Source of the DNA: Agrypnia vestita
Taxonomy: Eukaryota; Arthropoda; Insecta; Trichoptera; Phryganeidae
NCBI GenBank assembly: GCA_016648135.1
Contig: JADDOH010003987.1
Coordinates: 1 to 64,000, forward strand
Direction of reading: 5' to 3'
Length of the DNA stretch: 64,000 nucleotides
The notes below the pieces were generated by a model that saw only the letters and a program-made list of their open reading frames with translations, did no database searches and was not told the origin of the DNA. Both the position numbers and the translations under genes were made by a program. Each line of letters opens with the position of its first letter. The stretch's first letter is position 1. Positions 31,318 to 42,727 of this stretch are shown here, in pieces.

Positions 31318-31950
31318 ATTTTTTTTTTTTTTAAATATAAAAGAAACCTGAAAAGATTTATGGATAACATTTTTTACAATAATAATACAATTTACATAAA
31401 AAATCATTTTTTATAATTAGCCGAGTTTTAGCATTTTTGTCACATCTGTTTTGAATTTGTCAGTAGTCAGTTATTTGGTCTGTTGTGGTAGGTCGTTATA
31501 CAGTTTTAATCCGTTGCAAATTAGTCTGATTGTCACGTTTTTATTCTGGCATGTGTTATGTGATAGTTTGAAGCCGTTCTAGTGTTGTGTTGGTGTTTTT
31601 CGTGTATTTTGTGTTGTTTTATGTCTTCGTCTTGTATTTCGCCATTTGCTAGTTTGTGAATGTTTCGATTTTTGTAATGCTTTCAATTTTAATTGTTGTA
31701 TTATACTGTAAACAGTTTCAGTTGGTGTCAGGTATTTCAGATCATAGACCATTTTTAGTGTTTTGTTTTGCTGTCGTTGGAGTCTGTTCAGGTTAGTTTT
31801 GTTTCCAGGTTCCGAGAAGGGTATCAAATATCCTATTCTACTCTTGACGTATGCCTGGTACATCAGAATTTTTAAGGTCTTTGGTGTGATTTCGTGTATT
31901 TTGTGGAATAGGCTGGTCAGTTTAGTCATTGAGTTAATTACTTTGTCTTC
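31318..31950 (-). pseudogene. LINE reverse transcriptase C-terminus with poly(A)
   Basis: The minus strand has a 132-codon open frame, of which SMTKLTSLFHKIHEITPKTL onward belongs to this element. It continues through AYVKSRIGYLIPF, RLQRQQNKTLKMVYDL and, after slips, LICNGLKLYNDLPQQTK plus DKFKTDVTKML. This is the C-terminal half of a Jockey/I-like RT. The copy ends in a run of T (31318-31333), that is, a poly(A) tail on the minus strand. The YxDD core is not present. Confidence 0.8.
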
Positions 31951-32115
31951 TTCTTCTTCTTTATGGCACAGTCCCAACTCAGTGCCAGAAAGACACCAGA
32001 AAGTGCCTAGGTAGGCTGTTGGGGTCAGCTATTCTCGTTCTCAGGCTGTATCTTCTTCGGTTCTGGGTGTCGTTTTCATCTAGGCCGGTTCTCTGCAGGT
32101 TTTTGGAGCATTGAG
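31951..32115 (-). pseudogene. LINE C-terminal tail, family L1a, copy 2
   Basis: The minus strand reads MTQCSKNLQRTGLDENDTQN, then SLRTRIADPN, and ends WDCAIKKKKK in a GAAGAAGAAGAAG tail at 31951. It is the same family as 4680-4808. The next LINE starts right at this tail, which indicates a later insertion there. Confidence 0.65.
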
Positions 32116-33331
32116 TCATCCAGGACTTCATCGCAAAGACATTTGTATGAGGTTTAATTGTATTATTGTAGCTGAATCCCAGTCGATTCGTCGGACTAGT
32201 GAAGAATGGGGTAAATTATCAGGATCAAGGATGGAAGATGGATAGGAGGGTAAAAAGAGAGAAAAGGAAACTCGAGTCACCTGATTTTTCATCACATATT
32301 TTCTTCTTCCTTCCAGAAACAAAGAAACGTTAAATGATATGAGACGGCGACACATTTTTCACACAACAAATTCTCATCCAATGGTGTCCGGAGATGACGA
32401 TTATCGGATATAACTCGATATGGTGACGATAACTCTTTCCCGAAGATGATGATCGATTTTGTGCACCTTTTCACTGTCGAGCGCTAAGATTGACAAACGA
32501 AAAATGTAGGTATATCAAGAGGGGTCGTGACGTAAATGCCATCGGTCAAGCGAACGGGAAATCAATTTGTGATCACGAAGATTATGTCCATACAAATAAT
32601 TAATAAATTAAATCACTTGATGTATTTAAAATAAACATTGATTCCAGAAATATAGTAAAAATATGAAGTAAAATCCAAGAAAAACGGATTTTTGAAATTT
32701 CGAAAAACCCACTTATCTAATTCTCATTACAGAAAAATGATACCTTACTCCAAAGCAATGTATCAGTTTTCTTTCAAATTACAACCAAACAAAGCATAAG
32801 TACACAAATGCAAAGATTGCTAATATTATTATTTAATTTAATAATAATAATCCCTAATGATAGCAATATCTTAAAAAAGAATAAGTTAAAGATGTAAGCA
32901 CGTGTGCAAATAAACTCCACAGATAACAGACAAGCACTGACGTGTGTTTTTAATAAATTATATCTTTACGTAAAAAAAATGTGGGAAAAGTCGTGTGAAG
33001 ACCACACCTACAATCAGTGCATGGCAGCTCGCGCAATATTATAAAAACACAGAAGCGTCGTAGACGTAATTAATATTTGGAGTGATTAATTTGTACTTTC
33101 TCCACTGAAAAATCATTTCCGACCGACTGCACGATGTAATTGACGACTTTACTTTTGACTTATCTTACGACGAGGGAAACCCGGCCATTCAGATTCCGTC
33201 ATTGCATTGCATCCACAACGTCATCTCGTACCCTCGTATCAGCAAGGTACGTTAAGATGAAACTAAGATAGCGAGTGTCAAAGTTTAAATATTTGACCAA
33301 GATATATTACAGACACAGGAAACTATATGAC
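32116..33331. other. No gene seen
   Basis: AT-rich sequence with scattered short frames. I found no RT motif, tRNA-like sequence or repeated segment shared elsewhere in the window. Confidence 0.45.
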
Positions 33332-33374
33332 TGTATGAAGACGTATACTAAGAACAGTAATACGTCTTCATACA
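33332..33374. repeat. Perfect 15-bp hairpin
   Basis: TGTATGAAGACGTAT and ATACGTCTTCATACA enclose a 13-base loop. It is the most regular small hairpin in the window outside TEs. Function unknown. Confidence 0.85.
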
Positions 33375-33399
33375 AACTGGCCGCTACTCATTAGAATGT

Positions 33400-33540
33400 G
33401 TGCGTGCGTGCTCGGCGCCGTGTTATGTGACGCACACGTTGACATAGAATATGGGGGCACAAGGCGGCGGCAGTAAGGGCCGTGCCTTCGGTGCCATTCG
33501 CGCTCGCAGCCGCCGCTTTGCGCGTCCTGAAAAAAATGCC
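33400..33540. other. CpG-rich patch
   Basis: GC- and CpG-dense words (GCTCGGCGCCGTG, GGCGGCGGCAGTAAGGGCCG, CGCTCGCAGCCGCCGC) stand in AT-rich surroundings. It may be part of a promoter region. No exon-like frame could be defended. Confidence 0.3.
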
Positions 33541-33834
33541 TTTTTTATGTTTGTGGTGCTTTACTAGAAAGGCGTGTTGATTATCATAAAGACTGTGAGT
33601 TTTTTAAAGTCTACGTTGATGTTAATCAGCGTTCTTGCAATTTAAGTGCAGAAACTAGGTATACTAATTACAGAAATTTTCGGGTTTCGTGTCTACCTTA
33701 TGCGTCGGAATCTCAGACGCTACGAGTTAAAAGAAAGGGAGTAAAAATAAAGTGACAACCCTAGCGTCAACGCAAGATTAGGCTAATAACTCGCCGACAG
33801 GCCGGAGATAAACTACTGTTCTGGGTATACTGTG

Positions 33835-34140
33835 TTATAGATGTATCACAGAGAAGAAATTATATTGTTTATGGAAAAGTAGGTATGAAAGTTTTTATAA
33901 TGTTTGGGAGTTCAAAGGACTATCGACCTATCATACGGCTGGCTTAATCACTTTACAGGATGTAACGTTCACCATTTCCACCCATGACAGAATACCACAT
34001 CTATCACATTTGTGGAAGTTGTATAAATATTTAAGTTTTACAATCCGTTTCACATGTATGTTGTAATTTTCACTAGCGCCACCCGCGTCCAAAGCTTTTT
34101 CATTCCCCTAATCAAATACAGATGTCACTAATGGGTGGGG
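33835..34140. repeat. Dispersed repeat B/K, diverged copy
   Basis: It aligns loosely with 46735-47040: TATTGTTTATGGAAAAGTAGGTA, ACCTATCATACGGCTGGCTTAA, CCATTTCCACCCATGA and CATTCCCCTAATCAAATACA correspond, in order, to words in that copy. No coding potential. Confidence 0.6.
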
Positions 34141-34275
34141 TATCTATATTCTTTGATTTGGATTTTTTTAAACAATATCATATGCGTGTATGAGATTCCA
34201 TCGAATCATTAACATTACACTAATAAATTACTGAAAACTGTTTTAATTTTTAATTCTTTTTAGACCAGTTCTTTG

Positions 34276-34398
34276 TATTCAGAATATTTTGAGTTTATCC
34301 AAATTTTTCAGTAGTGTTACTGGATTTTATCCTGATTCATGATGTCCCCTAGGATAAAATTCATGTACTGTGATTACAATCCAATATTCTGAATTAAA
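34276..34398. mobile_element. MITE B, short copy
   Basis: It starts TTCAGAATATTTTGAGTTTA and ends AATATTCTGAA, inverse ends of foldback MITE B. The arms are diverged and the centre is shorter than in the 47215 copy. Confidence 0.6.
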
Positions 34399-34437
34399 AT
34401 ATTTGATATCTGTGCCCCTTTTTCTTTATTTATTCCC

Positions 34438-34633
34438 CTCTATTCTATGACAAGAGCATGCCACTAATAAGCATGTGTGTTTTATTGTTAGCTTTGAGCA
34501 TGCTTATTTATGAGCATGCTTAAAATAAGCATGCTAATAATGAGCAAGTGTGTACAGTTGTTAGGGCATGCTAGTTTTGAGCATGCTAATGAGCATGCCA
34601 GTAATTAGCATGTGTATCTGTACCTTTATGCAA
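34438..34633. mobile_element. Right end of the GCATGC-rich DNA element, copy 2
   Basis: It shares CTCTATTCTATGACAAGAG, repeated GCATGC words and the final GCATGTGTATCTGTACCTTT with 17453-17588. It lacks the MADF-like frame and the left end. Confidence 0.75.
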
Positions 34634-34729
34634 TAAGCAAAATTTAATAAATAAATAAGTATTCCACGGATATTTTTATCAAATCTTAAAACGTTGATAG
34701 AGTCGGATTTCTTCACCCTCCAAAATGTC

Positions 34730-35300
34730 ATCCGTGGACACGCCCCGCACCAGAATTCTGTTCGATGTTTAAATTTTAAATTCGAACGCTACGTTATCAG
34801 GCAGCCCGCTAGGTGGTGTCGCCTCGGGCCGGACGGGTCCGATGGAACAAAACAACTGACAGTCTTGCGCCGATTTCTGCGCGGGTCGCCGGTGTACAGT
34901 GCGCATGCTCGGTCGCGATTTTCCCGCTCTGTCGTTCAGATTTTGCTTTCTTTTCCCACCGTTTTCAGTGATTTTTCAAAGTACAGACTGACATTCGGCT
35001 CGGTAGCATTTGTTTACAGTTTTTGTCCGTATTTTGTGTCTGATTCGCCGAAAAGTGTGCTCGCTGTGGCAATCGTGAACTGTTGTATTTTGACTATTTA
35101 TTAAAATTTTAATCCGTGCGGCTGTTGTGTTGTTCGCCAGGTAAATATTATCATTTTAATCGTTTCATTCGGCGAATTGTTCAGGAATGCCAGCGATGAA
35201 AGTGACAGCGAATTTTCGTCGGCGCCGTTTGACTGTAAAAACACAGTAAAATCGAAATTATTAGAAAGAGAGAGTTTGCGGGACAGCGTGCCTTTGTGAT
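34730..35300 (+). promoter_or_regulatory. CpG-rich block, possible promoter and 5' exon
   Basis: About 570 bp of CpG-rich, non-repetitive sequence (CCTCGGGCCGGACGGGTCCG, GCGCGGGTCGCCGGTG). A good splice-donor consensus (CGCCAG|GTAAAT) occurs at about 35141. A 136-codon open frame runs through but resembles no known protein and has a biased composition. A 5' untranslated exon of a host gene transcribed to the right is the best guess. The direction rests on the donor alone. Confidence 0.3.
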
Positions 35301-35448
35301 GTAACGAAAATATTATATGCAGGGTTTACTAGTTTCAAAGCGATGTTATACGACAAGAGCAAGACCAAATGAAGTATAAAAGTGGGCAAAGAAATAAATT
35401 AATAAAAAGAAAACTGTTTGTATAAAGCAACTATTGGATTATCAACAC

Positions 35449-35478
35449 GTTTCGGGACCAATGGTCCCTTCATCATGA
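35449..35478 (-). repeat. Hairpin-GAAAC cassette
   Basis: The minus strand reads ATGATGA, then a perfect GGGACC-AUU-GGUCCC stem, then GAAACGTG. It is homologous to 11907-11935. A second cassette lies 150 bp away at 35600-35627. Confidence 0.85.
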
Positions 35479-35599
35479 TACAATCTATAGTAAAAATTAA
35501 AATTCCATGCATAGACATTTACAAAAATATATATTATTTATATGGGTCTAGCTAATTAAGAACTTCATAAAACTTAATTAACATTTTGCTTTAATATTT

Positions 35600-36335
35600 G
35601 TTTCGGGAGCGATTTTATCTTCTTCAGGGTATAGAAAACTATTTTTACTACACAATACATTTATTGTATAGGTAATTTTTAATTTTTAATTTATTTATTA
35701 ATGAGATAAACACATTTTTTCACAATAAAGATAGTAACAGTTTTTACAATAGTATTTCTCTTTTACTTGAGTAATATTACTCGTGAGTAGGATAGTAGTA
35801 TCAATATAGTAAATAATACATACTATATAAATACATATAAGAAAAAAAACTAATATGCGATAATCATAATGCAATTATGTGAGACAACATTAAAAATAAA
35901 CTAATAATAAGCATAAAGCTTAATATATAACAGTACGTAATTATTATTTAAAAATGAATATAGTAAAGAGAAAATAATGCAAAATTTTAAGTAAAGATAA
36001 ATGCAGTAAAAATAATATAAAATTAAAACTACCTATCATTAAAGTAAATATTCCACAGAATTATATAATAAAATATATAATATATAATCTACTTACTTAT
36101 TAATTAATTGTCTATATTATATACAATTCAGTAAGAAGTAAGTAGATTACATATGTAATAAAATAAAAATTGATTTAATTCTGAGGGGTATTTTTAAATA
36201 TTTTTTTTAAAATCTCATAATTTTTCTAAATCCTCATTATAACAGGTAATTCGTCGAACCATTTCACACCTCTAAATGTATACAGCGCAGTTGTGGTATG
36301 TACCTGTATGTATTGCAGGGATACAGGTTAATTGT
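35600..36335 (-). pseudogene. GVKW-family LINE with AT-rich 3' UTR
   Basis: The minus strand at 36330-36180 reads SLQYIQVHTTTALYTFRG, then VKWFDELPVIMR. It continues into a long AT-rich 3' UTR and a cassette at 35600-35627 (CTGAAGA, partial stem, GCTCCCGAAAC). The text matches the 9.7 kb copy closely. A plus-strand cassette lies just beyond at 36357. Confidence 0.7.
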
Positions 36336-36356
36336 ATATACAGTACTTTTATTGTC

Positions 36357-36384
36357 CTGAAGAAGGGAGTATCGCTCCCGAAAC
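36357..36384 (+). repeat. Hairpin-GAAAC cassette, plus strand
   Basis: The sequence reads CTGAAGA, a perfect GGGAG-UAUCG-CUCCC type stem, then GAAACATG. Its orientation is opposite to the LINE relic next to it. Confidence 0.85.
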
Positions 36385-36506
36385 ATGTTTTACAATAGAA
36401 AATTTATTAAGTGTACTTAAAACAAAGTGGTAATTATTGTATTAATTAAGAACTAGGTAATGTGAAAGCGAATGAAAACTATTTGCAAAAAGGATCTGGT
36501 TATCAA

Positions 36507-37022
36507 GGATTAAGTTTAAAATAAATTTGTGGGGGGAAACAAAGGTTTGATTCTAACGGTATAGATTTGCATGGAAAATATATCAGGGGGAGGAGAAAAG
36601 GTAAAAGGGGAGGGAGGAAATAGAGCCTATGTTAACTGCTGAGTCCTAAAGAATAAGTTTCAAAATTTTGAGTCCGATCAGTCGAACGGTATAGATTTGC
36701 ATCGAAAATATATCAGAAGGAGGGAAAGGGGTAAAGGAGGAGAGGGAAAATGTAGCATATGTTACCCGCCGAGTCCTCAAGAATAAGTTTCCAAATTTTG
36801 AGTCCGATCGGTCAAACGGTACAGATTTGCATCGAAAATATGTCAGGGGAGGGGAAGGGGTTTGAGAATAGAGGGGAAATGTTGCCTATGTTACCCGCCG
36901 AGTTCCAAATCATAAGTATGCAAAATTTGAATCGAATCGGACAAACGGTGTGGATTTGTATAGAGAACAGACAGACATACAGACAGACAGACAGACAGAT
37001 ATTGAGTTTTATAGATATAGAT
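36507..37022 (-). mobile_element. Helitron/HINE-like element, 3' truncated
   Basis: On the minus strand it begins TCATCTATATCTATAAAACT and contains a GTCTGTCTGTCTG microsatellite. It then has about three units of the internal repeat (CAAATCTGTACCGTTTGACC ... GGGTAACATAGG), and stops in the AACTTAATCCTT segment before the terminal hairpin. The related element at 55612-56152 has the terminus. Confidence 0.75.
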
Positions 37023-37254
37023 GATAAATAATTGTTTTTTGTGGTCAATCATTCGGATGGGCGGTGACTTATCAACACCCGATATGCAGTGCAGCAGAGC
37101 GTATACATAATGTCTTAACTACCCGCTAACACTGTTTAGACTATTTACTATAAAATATGTATTTCTCTGCTTATTGATAGATATACAATACTTAACTTTA
37201 AATCTATCGTAAATACACGGCCTCGGAAAACATAAAAAAAAAATTATCATGTGT

Positions 37255-37664
37255 TCTATCTTCAATACCTATAAAATTCAATGTCTGTCTGTCTGTATGT
37301 CTTCTCTATTGAAATCTACGCCGTTTGTCTAATCTGAACCAAATTTTGCAAACTCTTTCTTTAGGACCCGGCGGGTAATATAGGCGGCATTATCCCCTTC
37401 CCCTTGACCCTCCTTCCATCCCCTGATATATTTTCCATGCAAATCTGTTCCATTCGACCGATCGGACCCAAATTTTGCATACATATTCCTGAAGACCCGG
37501 TGGAAAACGACCTTATTTCTCCCCTGGATATTCCATTCATCCCAGCCCTGATTAAATAGAAACATTGTTTTTATTAGAGGTTTTGAAAAACACTGGAAAC
37601 TTTGTTGCTCCTCACAAATTTATTTTCAACTTAATCCTTAACCCGTGCAACGCCGAACAGCTAT
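37255..37664 (+). mobile_element. Helitron/HINE-like element, full to the 3' hairpin
   Basis: It starts near CTATCTTCAATACCTATAAA, with a GTCTGTCTGTCTGTATG microsatellite, two internal repeat units and the 3' end TTAACCCGTGCAACGCCGAA followed by CAGCTA. The terminal CTAGT is damaged by a 2-base loss. Confidence 0.75.
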
Positions 37665-38740
37665 TATAAGTTCTTTTTAAAATAAATAAACAGTTGATTA
37701 TAAGTTAAGTATTAATAAGATAATACGACACATAATGATAATAGAAAAATGTACTCCCGAATATTGCAATTTAACTCATAGTTTTAGTATACTTTTTTAA
37801 ATGAGAATGTACCTTATAATTATTATCTCGGTAAAATATGGAAATAATTTTCGTTACTCATTGTGTTAAAATTTAGTGACTTGACGTATTTTGATAAAAA
37901 ATTATCAGAAGTGTGCTGATTACGAAACACATGTGAAAACATATCACATCGCATTTTAATAAAGTATTATTTTATTTCACAAGGGGGCGTCTATCTTCCA
38001 GTTTGGAACACACGCCCCACAACATTTATCTTTCTCCCACGCGCGACAGATGGCATTAAGCTGCCATGTTATGGAATTAATAATTATAATAATATAAAAT
38101 ATTTTTTGAATGCTTCAATAAGCCCTCAGGCATATTCATTAAAGCGAAACGCTTCACAACAACATTTAAACATTATTTTTAAATGATAAGTGATAAATGA
38201 CTTCAAAAATAACAAGTTTCAGAAAAACGCTTTAAGTTTTGCACACTATTTAATTCAAAATAAAACTCGACAATTATTTTACACTTACACATAGTCGTCG
38301 ATGCCAGGTCCATACAGCAAAGAGCTTTCATCAAGAAGATCTAGAGTATCTTTTCATCCTTAATCATCAGGTAAGCGCGTCCCTCAGATGCCCGAGCAGG
38401 TATAGAAAATCAGTCTGAGCATCGCTCAAATGTTCATAACTTCGCCAATTTTGCTCCGATTGAAATGACATATTGATACAATATACTTGCGATGTTATAC
38501 ATTCATTTAAAAAATAAAAAATAAACTGAAAAAAGAATAATTAAATACCTTACCCCCCCCCCTTAAGTAAATCACATAATTATATTAATTGCAACCTATC
38601 CAGGAATACACAGTGTAATATCTACTATAATTCAATCTGATAAATTATTATTTCAGATGGGTATAACAAAAATAAAACTTATTTGTAAAACGACTTTAGA
38701 TTAATTTGACGTCGACCGCTTTCGATATTATTAGTTAAAT
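37665..38740. other. No gene seen
   Basis: AT-rich sequence including a run of C near 38553. No protein family, tRNA-like sequence or inverted repeat was recognised. Confidence 0.45.
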
Positions 38741-38774
38741 TAGCATAAACCACTGCCAGATTTTAGGTCTACCG

Positions 38775-38803
38775 GTTTCGAGACGTACCCGTCTCTTCGT
38801 CAG
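38775..38803 (-). repeat. Hairpin-GAAAC cassette
   Basis: The minus strand reads CTGACGA, then a perfect GAGACG-GGUA-CGUCUC stem, then GAAACCGGT. CTGACGA fits the CUGANGA consensus exactly. Confidence 0.85.
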
Positions 38804-39369
38804 GACCAACACCACACTACTATATTCACAACACTACACAACAACCATAGTACTGTTAATCTTTCACCAATATTTATCACATGCATGTCAATCTTGTCAA
38901 AAACTAGCATGAACTAACTTGCCTACACAACGATCAGGAATCTACGAGGGAAAGGGAGTGAGAGAGGGCGGGGTCTAAAGAGCATGTTACTAAATCTTTT
39001 GTGAAGTTAAATTGAACAAAGGGCTGTATGGAAAATTGATTTGATTATTAATTAGAGGTGCTTTATTTTTCACCGCTTCCGTAATGTAAATAATTTACTT
39101 GGTATTTAATATTTATATCACCCCTGTTTTAAAGTCAAATTTATAATTATTTTTTAAGATTTGGTTTGCGAATTCAGAAATTTTTTTGTTTTTAAGACTT
39201 CTCATTTGCTCTTTAGCATCCTCAATTGCAACAAAATTGAGGCAGTTTTTAACATTTGTGTTCTTTCCCTCTTAAGATCCAAACTTCAGATATTTTCCCT
39301 CTTTCTCTACGTTTATTCGTGCTCGGCTTTAATTTCAAACTTGTTTGTTTCTCGACGTTTTTGAATAAT

Positions 39370-39960
39370 TTTCGGACTGCAGTAACAGTACTTCATCTTA
39401 ATCGCTTGGTGCAAAGTAGACTCGAGAGTGGCTCGATGATTTGGGGGCCACATGAGAGCAAGTACTCTCTTATGGTGGAGAAAGTTCAAAATAAGTTTCT
39501 GAGATATCTCTATATGAGAGAGTACCGGCATTATCCTTGGCTCTACCCAACCGAGTTTCTCCAGGGTATGCTTGACTACAATAGTCTACAGACTAGAAGG
39601 AATGTGTATTTGATTACACATTTTTATTTATTGTTGCGCGGTTTGATCGATAATCCTGAGATTATGCGAAGCATTGTTTTGTATGTTCCTAATAATTACC
39701 TTAGACATCGTCAGCATGGATTTTGTCACATTCCAATATACAGGACTAACCTGCCGATGGTTATGCCTGTTGGAAGAGCTACTGCTCTATACTGAACATT
39801 ATCGCTTTGGGTATTGATATATTCCGATATATGAAGGGGTTTTCCGAAGCGGGATTCTCCTACACCTTTGACCAGATTATATATTATTTTTAATTAATTA
39901 AATATTGTTATATATATTTTCATAATATGTATGCTTTGAACAGTTAGTTTGTAATGTACA
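39370..39960 (+). pseudogene. Jockey-like LINE J reverse transcriptase C-terminus, longest copy
   Basis: A continuous frame reads LVQSRLESGSMIWGPHESKY, then EKVQNKFLRYLY, YPTEFLQGMLDYNSLQTRRN, LLLRGLIDNPEI and NLPMVMPVGRATA. This is the Jockey/CR1-type post-catalytic domain: LxxxxLExxSxxWxP...VQxKFLRxLY...YP...SLxxRR. Two extra bases after GRATA, compared with the 18.6 kb copy, shift the frame and end it. Upstream of about 39370 the open frame belongs to unrelated sequence. The 3' UTR is truncated at about 39960. Confidence 0.85.
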
Positions 39961-40847
39961 TATGAAGAGACCTCCCGTAGAGGAATCCTGACTGAACCAC
40001 GCAACGTTAGAATATGTAAGTGTTGCATATTCTTTCTATTACCAAATTAACATAGGCAATCCCAACCATTAAAATATTTTATTACCTCTTATAAATTTCT
40101 ATTTCTTACATAATTACGTTTATTTCCACTCTAATGACTTCACTTTAATTAGATGTGAATTGTGGAAATTAGCCTTTGAACGTCTTTTAAATTGGAGATT
40201 GAACTGGTAGTTCAGTAGCACCAAACATGGCTACCAACCCAAATGTGTTCAAACCCTGTTTTCTTCAATTTTCTGCCTTGATCTTCCGATCAGTGTTTTG
40301 TCCCTGAATTTTTATAATCTTTTTAGCATTTATCGAAAAACCAGTTTACTTAATGCAAAATTTCGTTAATATTGTGCCTTGCATGATATTCTTAAAAAAA
40401 ATATTTTTGTTCACCATAAACATCGACTTAATATTTATAAGTAAATTTTTGATATTTACGTTGAAAAATAAATGTTTTACAACAATTCAATACATATTCA
40501 TAATACAATCAATTATATATTGCCATTTTTATTGCATTTTTTAAATTTTTCGCTTGAAGACTTTTTCTGGTTTTAAAAAAAAATTGTAATGACATGAGTC
40601 ATTGGCATTTTAATTTATAAAAAAATATATTATTTTGAGTCAACCAGAGTCATCCATAAAGGAACATAAAATGACGTAATATTAGCTCAAAAAGTTTATC
40701 ACGCTATCGCAAATTAAGATTTTCTCCAGTGTTCACCTATGCACTTATATTTTTCACAATCAAATTTTAAAGTCGAATAAATGAGTTAGTAAATTTTACA
40801 ACTAATCCATTTCCGTAAAACGGTAATTGAAGAACCTTCAATTTTCT

Positions 40848-41022
40848 CCTGGTTTGGGTCTTCTGGGGTATTATGCCGTGTTATTCCGACCTTTCTGGCC
40901 GATGTTTCGGATCCCATTGCAGGGTTCATCATCAGGGCTGATGGACCCTGCAATGGGATCCGAAACGTCGGCCAGAAAGGTTTAAATAACACGGCATAAC
41001 ACCCCAGAAGACCCAAACCAGG
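40848..41022. mobile_element. Foldback family P, near-perfect 87-bp arms
   Basis: CCTGGTTTGGGTCTTCTGGG on the left and its inverse ending AAGACCCAAACCAGG on the right meet around CATCAGGGCTGATG with almost no loop. The arms contain ATTATGCCGTG, GGCCGATGTTTCGGATCCC and GCAGGGT. The right flank AGATTCTGAGTGGCCGTGAA also occurs at 25480, 25690 and 51680. Elsewhere the same arm occurs singly (21.1 kb). Confidence 0.85.
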
Positions 41023-41344
41023 AGATTCTGAGTGGCCGTGAAAACCTAAGAACATTCTTAACCTTCAATTTTAACCGTTTTAATTTAATTATTTCTGTAT
41101 AAATACCATAGACAAGAGAAGAAAACAATTATCTTTGTGTAAGATTATAATATTTCAATAGATTTTATACGCTGCTTTGGTATTTCAATAAAGACAATGT
41201 ACATTAGTATCACTGGATGCATTTTTTAAGAAAGATATTGTATCTCTATGAATCAATCCAATACAGTAATTCAATGTTCTGAATGGACCTATTCTATAGT
41301 ACCTACTTAGGCACAATGCAGAATAATTCTCCATTCATCTATTC

Positions 41345-41814
41345 ATGCTTCCACGGCGAAATGCCCTTCGGGGATCGCCCGGCTGATGTTACCATGATCA
41401 CCCGAATGGGTGACGCTAAACAGCCGTGATAGATTGGCACACCTTCATCTTCTGATTTAACAATCACTCTACATCCAGCAAGTTGGCTTTCTCCACCAGG
41501 AGGTGGCCTTGAATTCTTCCGCAAACAATGCACATCGGTGCTGAACATTTGCTGTATTGATTAGACCATAGAATAGAAGGGTCTTTAATTTGGCGCTCAA
41601 TACCATTCACCTGGGCCCACAAAACGAACTTTGTAGGTGAAGTTACGTAAGGCGTTACACCACCTTGACATAACAGACATTCAGTGTGGACAACAGCCAA
41701 GGAATGCGAAATCGTGTAACGACAGTAAATCATAAAAGTACCTACCGACGAGCGAGAAGTTTCTAGTGCGAACGCGGGCGATTTCAGTGACGTGCGTATG
41801 TATATGAGAGACAA
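41345..41814 (-). other. Unrecognised minus-strand open frames
   Basis: A 116-codon frame includes CLLCQGGVTPYVTSPTKFVL and APMCIVCGRIQGH. It overlaps a second frame (CRVIVKSEDEGVPIYHGCLA) near 41460. The composition is less biased than chance AT-rich frames, and the CxxC pairs are suggestive, but no family comes to mind. It could be a decayed exon or TE protein. Confidence 0.25.
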
Positions 41815-42524
41815 GTTATTCAGGAGAGATAATTAGTGCAAATTAAGAAATAAGCGATAATTAAAAAAGGGTGCCCAATTAAATTCGTATCCAGTGACTT
41901 TAATAATAATAGTAATAGTAATAAATAAATGTTTAAATAGTGTTCCATTTGCCTCGCACAGCCACGACCATGTAACATTATAATAATACAAATTAAGTAT
42001 GCGCAAAAGTAATGCAAAAATTTAACTTGAATGTATTTTTCGATGCCTCACGGTAGTGTGCGTAAGCGCTGTGATGTGTTTATATTGTTCATCATCTCTC
42101 TTGAAACAATTTCACTGCAACCAGTGTTGGGCGCTCGGAGGTGGTCCCCTCCATATTAGCTGGCTGCTGGTCTGGTGTGGCTCCATGTGTAGTCTACCGG
42201 TTCTGGCTTCTGCACGCTGCCCATCTCTCTCCGCTGTCGGAGAAGAGTGAAATGTGAACTGGTCGCAGGGAGAGGATTGCCTTTGGCTCTACCATCATTT
42301 ATAGATGAGACATAGCTATCGTTTTTCTATATGCAATATGTGTATTTTAATGCTCCGCCAGTGAAATCAGTCAGAAAGGTGTTTTGAACCAATACAAATG
42401 CAATTTCCCATGTGACATAGAAAAGAAACAAACCCCAGAATATATGTATACTATTCGAATCTAAAGCACAAGACACGTGGAAGTTTAAAAATTACTGCTG
42501 ATTTCTACAAACAATAGTAGCTGT

Positions 42525-42727
42525 GAGTAGCTTGTTGGTGTGGTGGTCATAACGCTCGCCTAGTGATCTGGTAGTCGGTGGTTCGAGTCCCATTCCAGGG
42601 CACCACCAAGTTAGGCCTACATATTTTACATAGCACAAGTGTTTAGCTTATTTAAAAAATAATAAGAATATTGATGCGAAACGCACTCTGTTTAATGTTC
42701 GCATCTCTAGTTACAAGAAAATAAATA
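42525..42727 (+). mobile_element. tRNA-derived SINE-2, copy 3
   Basis: The head GTAGCTTGTTGGTGTGGTGG with GGTTCGAGTCCCATTCC as B box is followed by ATTTTACATAGCACAAGTGT, AATATTGATGCGAAACGCAC and an A-rich end. Confidence 0.85.

Noticed and set aside
31579..31977. 132-codon minus-strand frame as one protein
   Set aside because: The first dozen codons (CHKEEEED) are the GAA tail of a different LINE.
34694..35104. 136-codon plus-strand frame as a coding gene
   Set aside because: There is no domain similarity, and the length is expected by chance in CpG-rich DNA, where stop codons are rare.
37283..37300. CRISPR-like or satellite array from GTCTGTCTG repeats
   Set aside because: It is a simple tetranucleotide microsatellite inside Helitron-like elements; there are no spacers.
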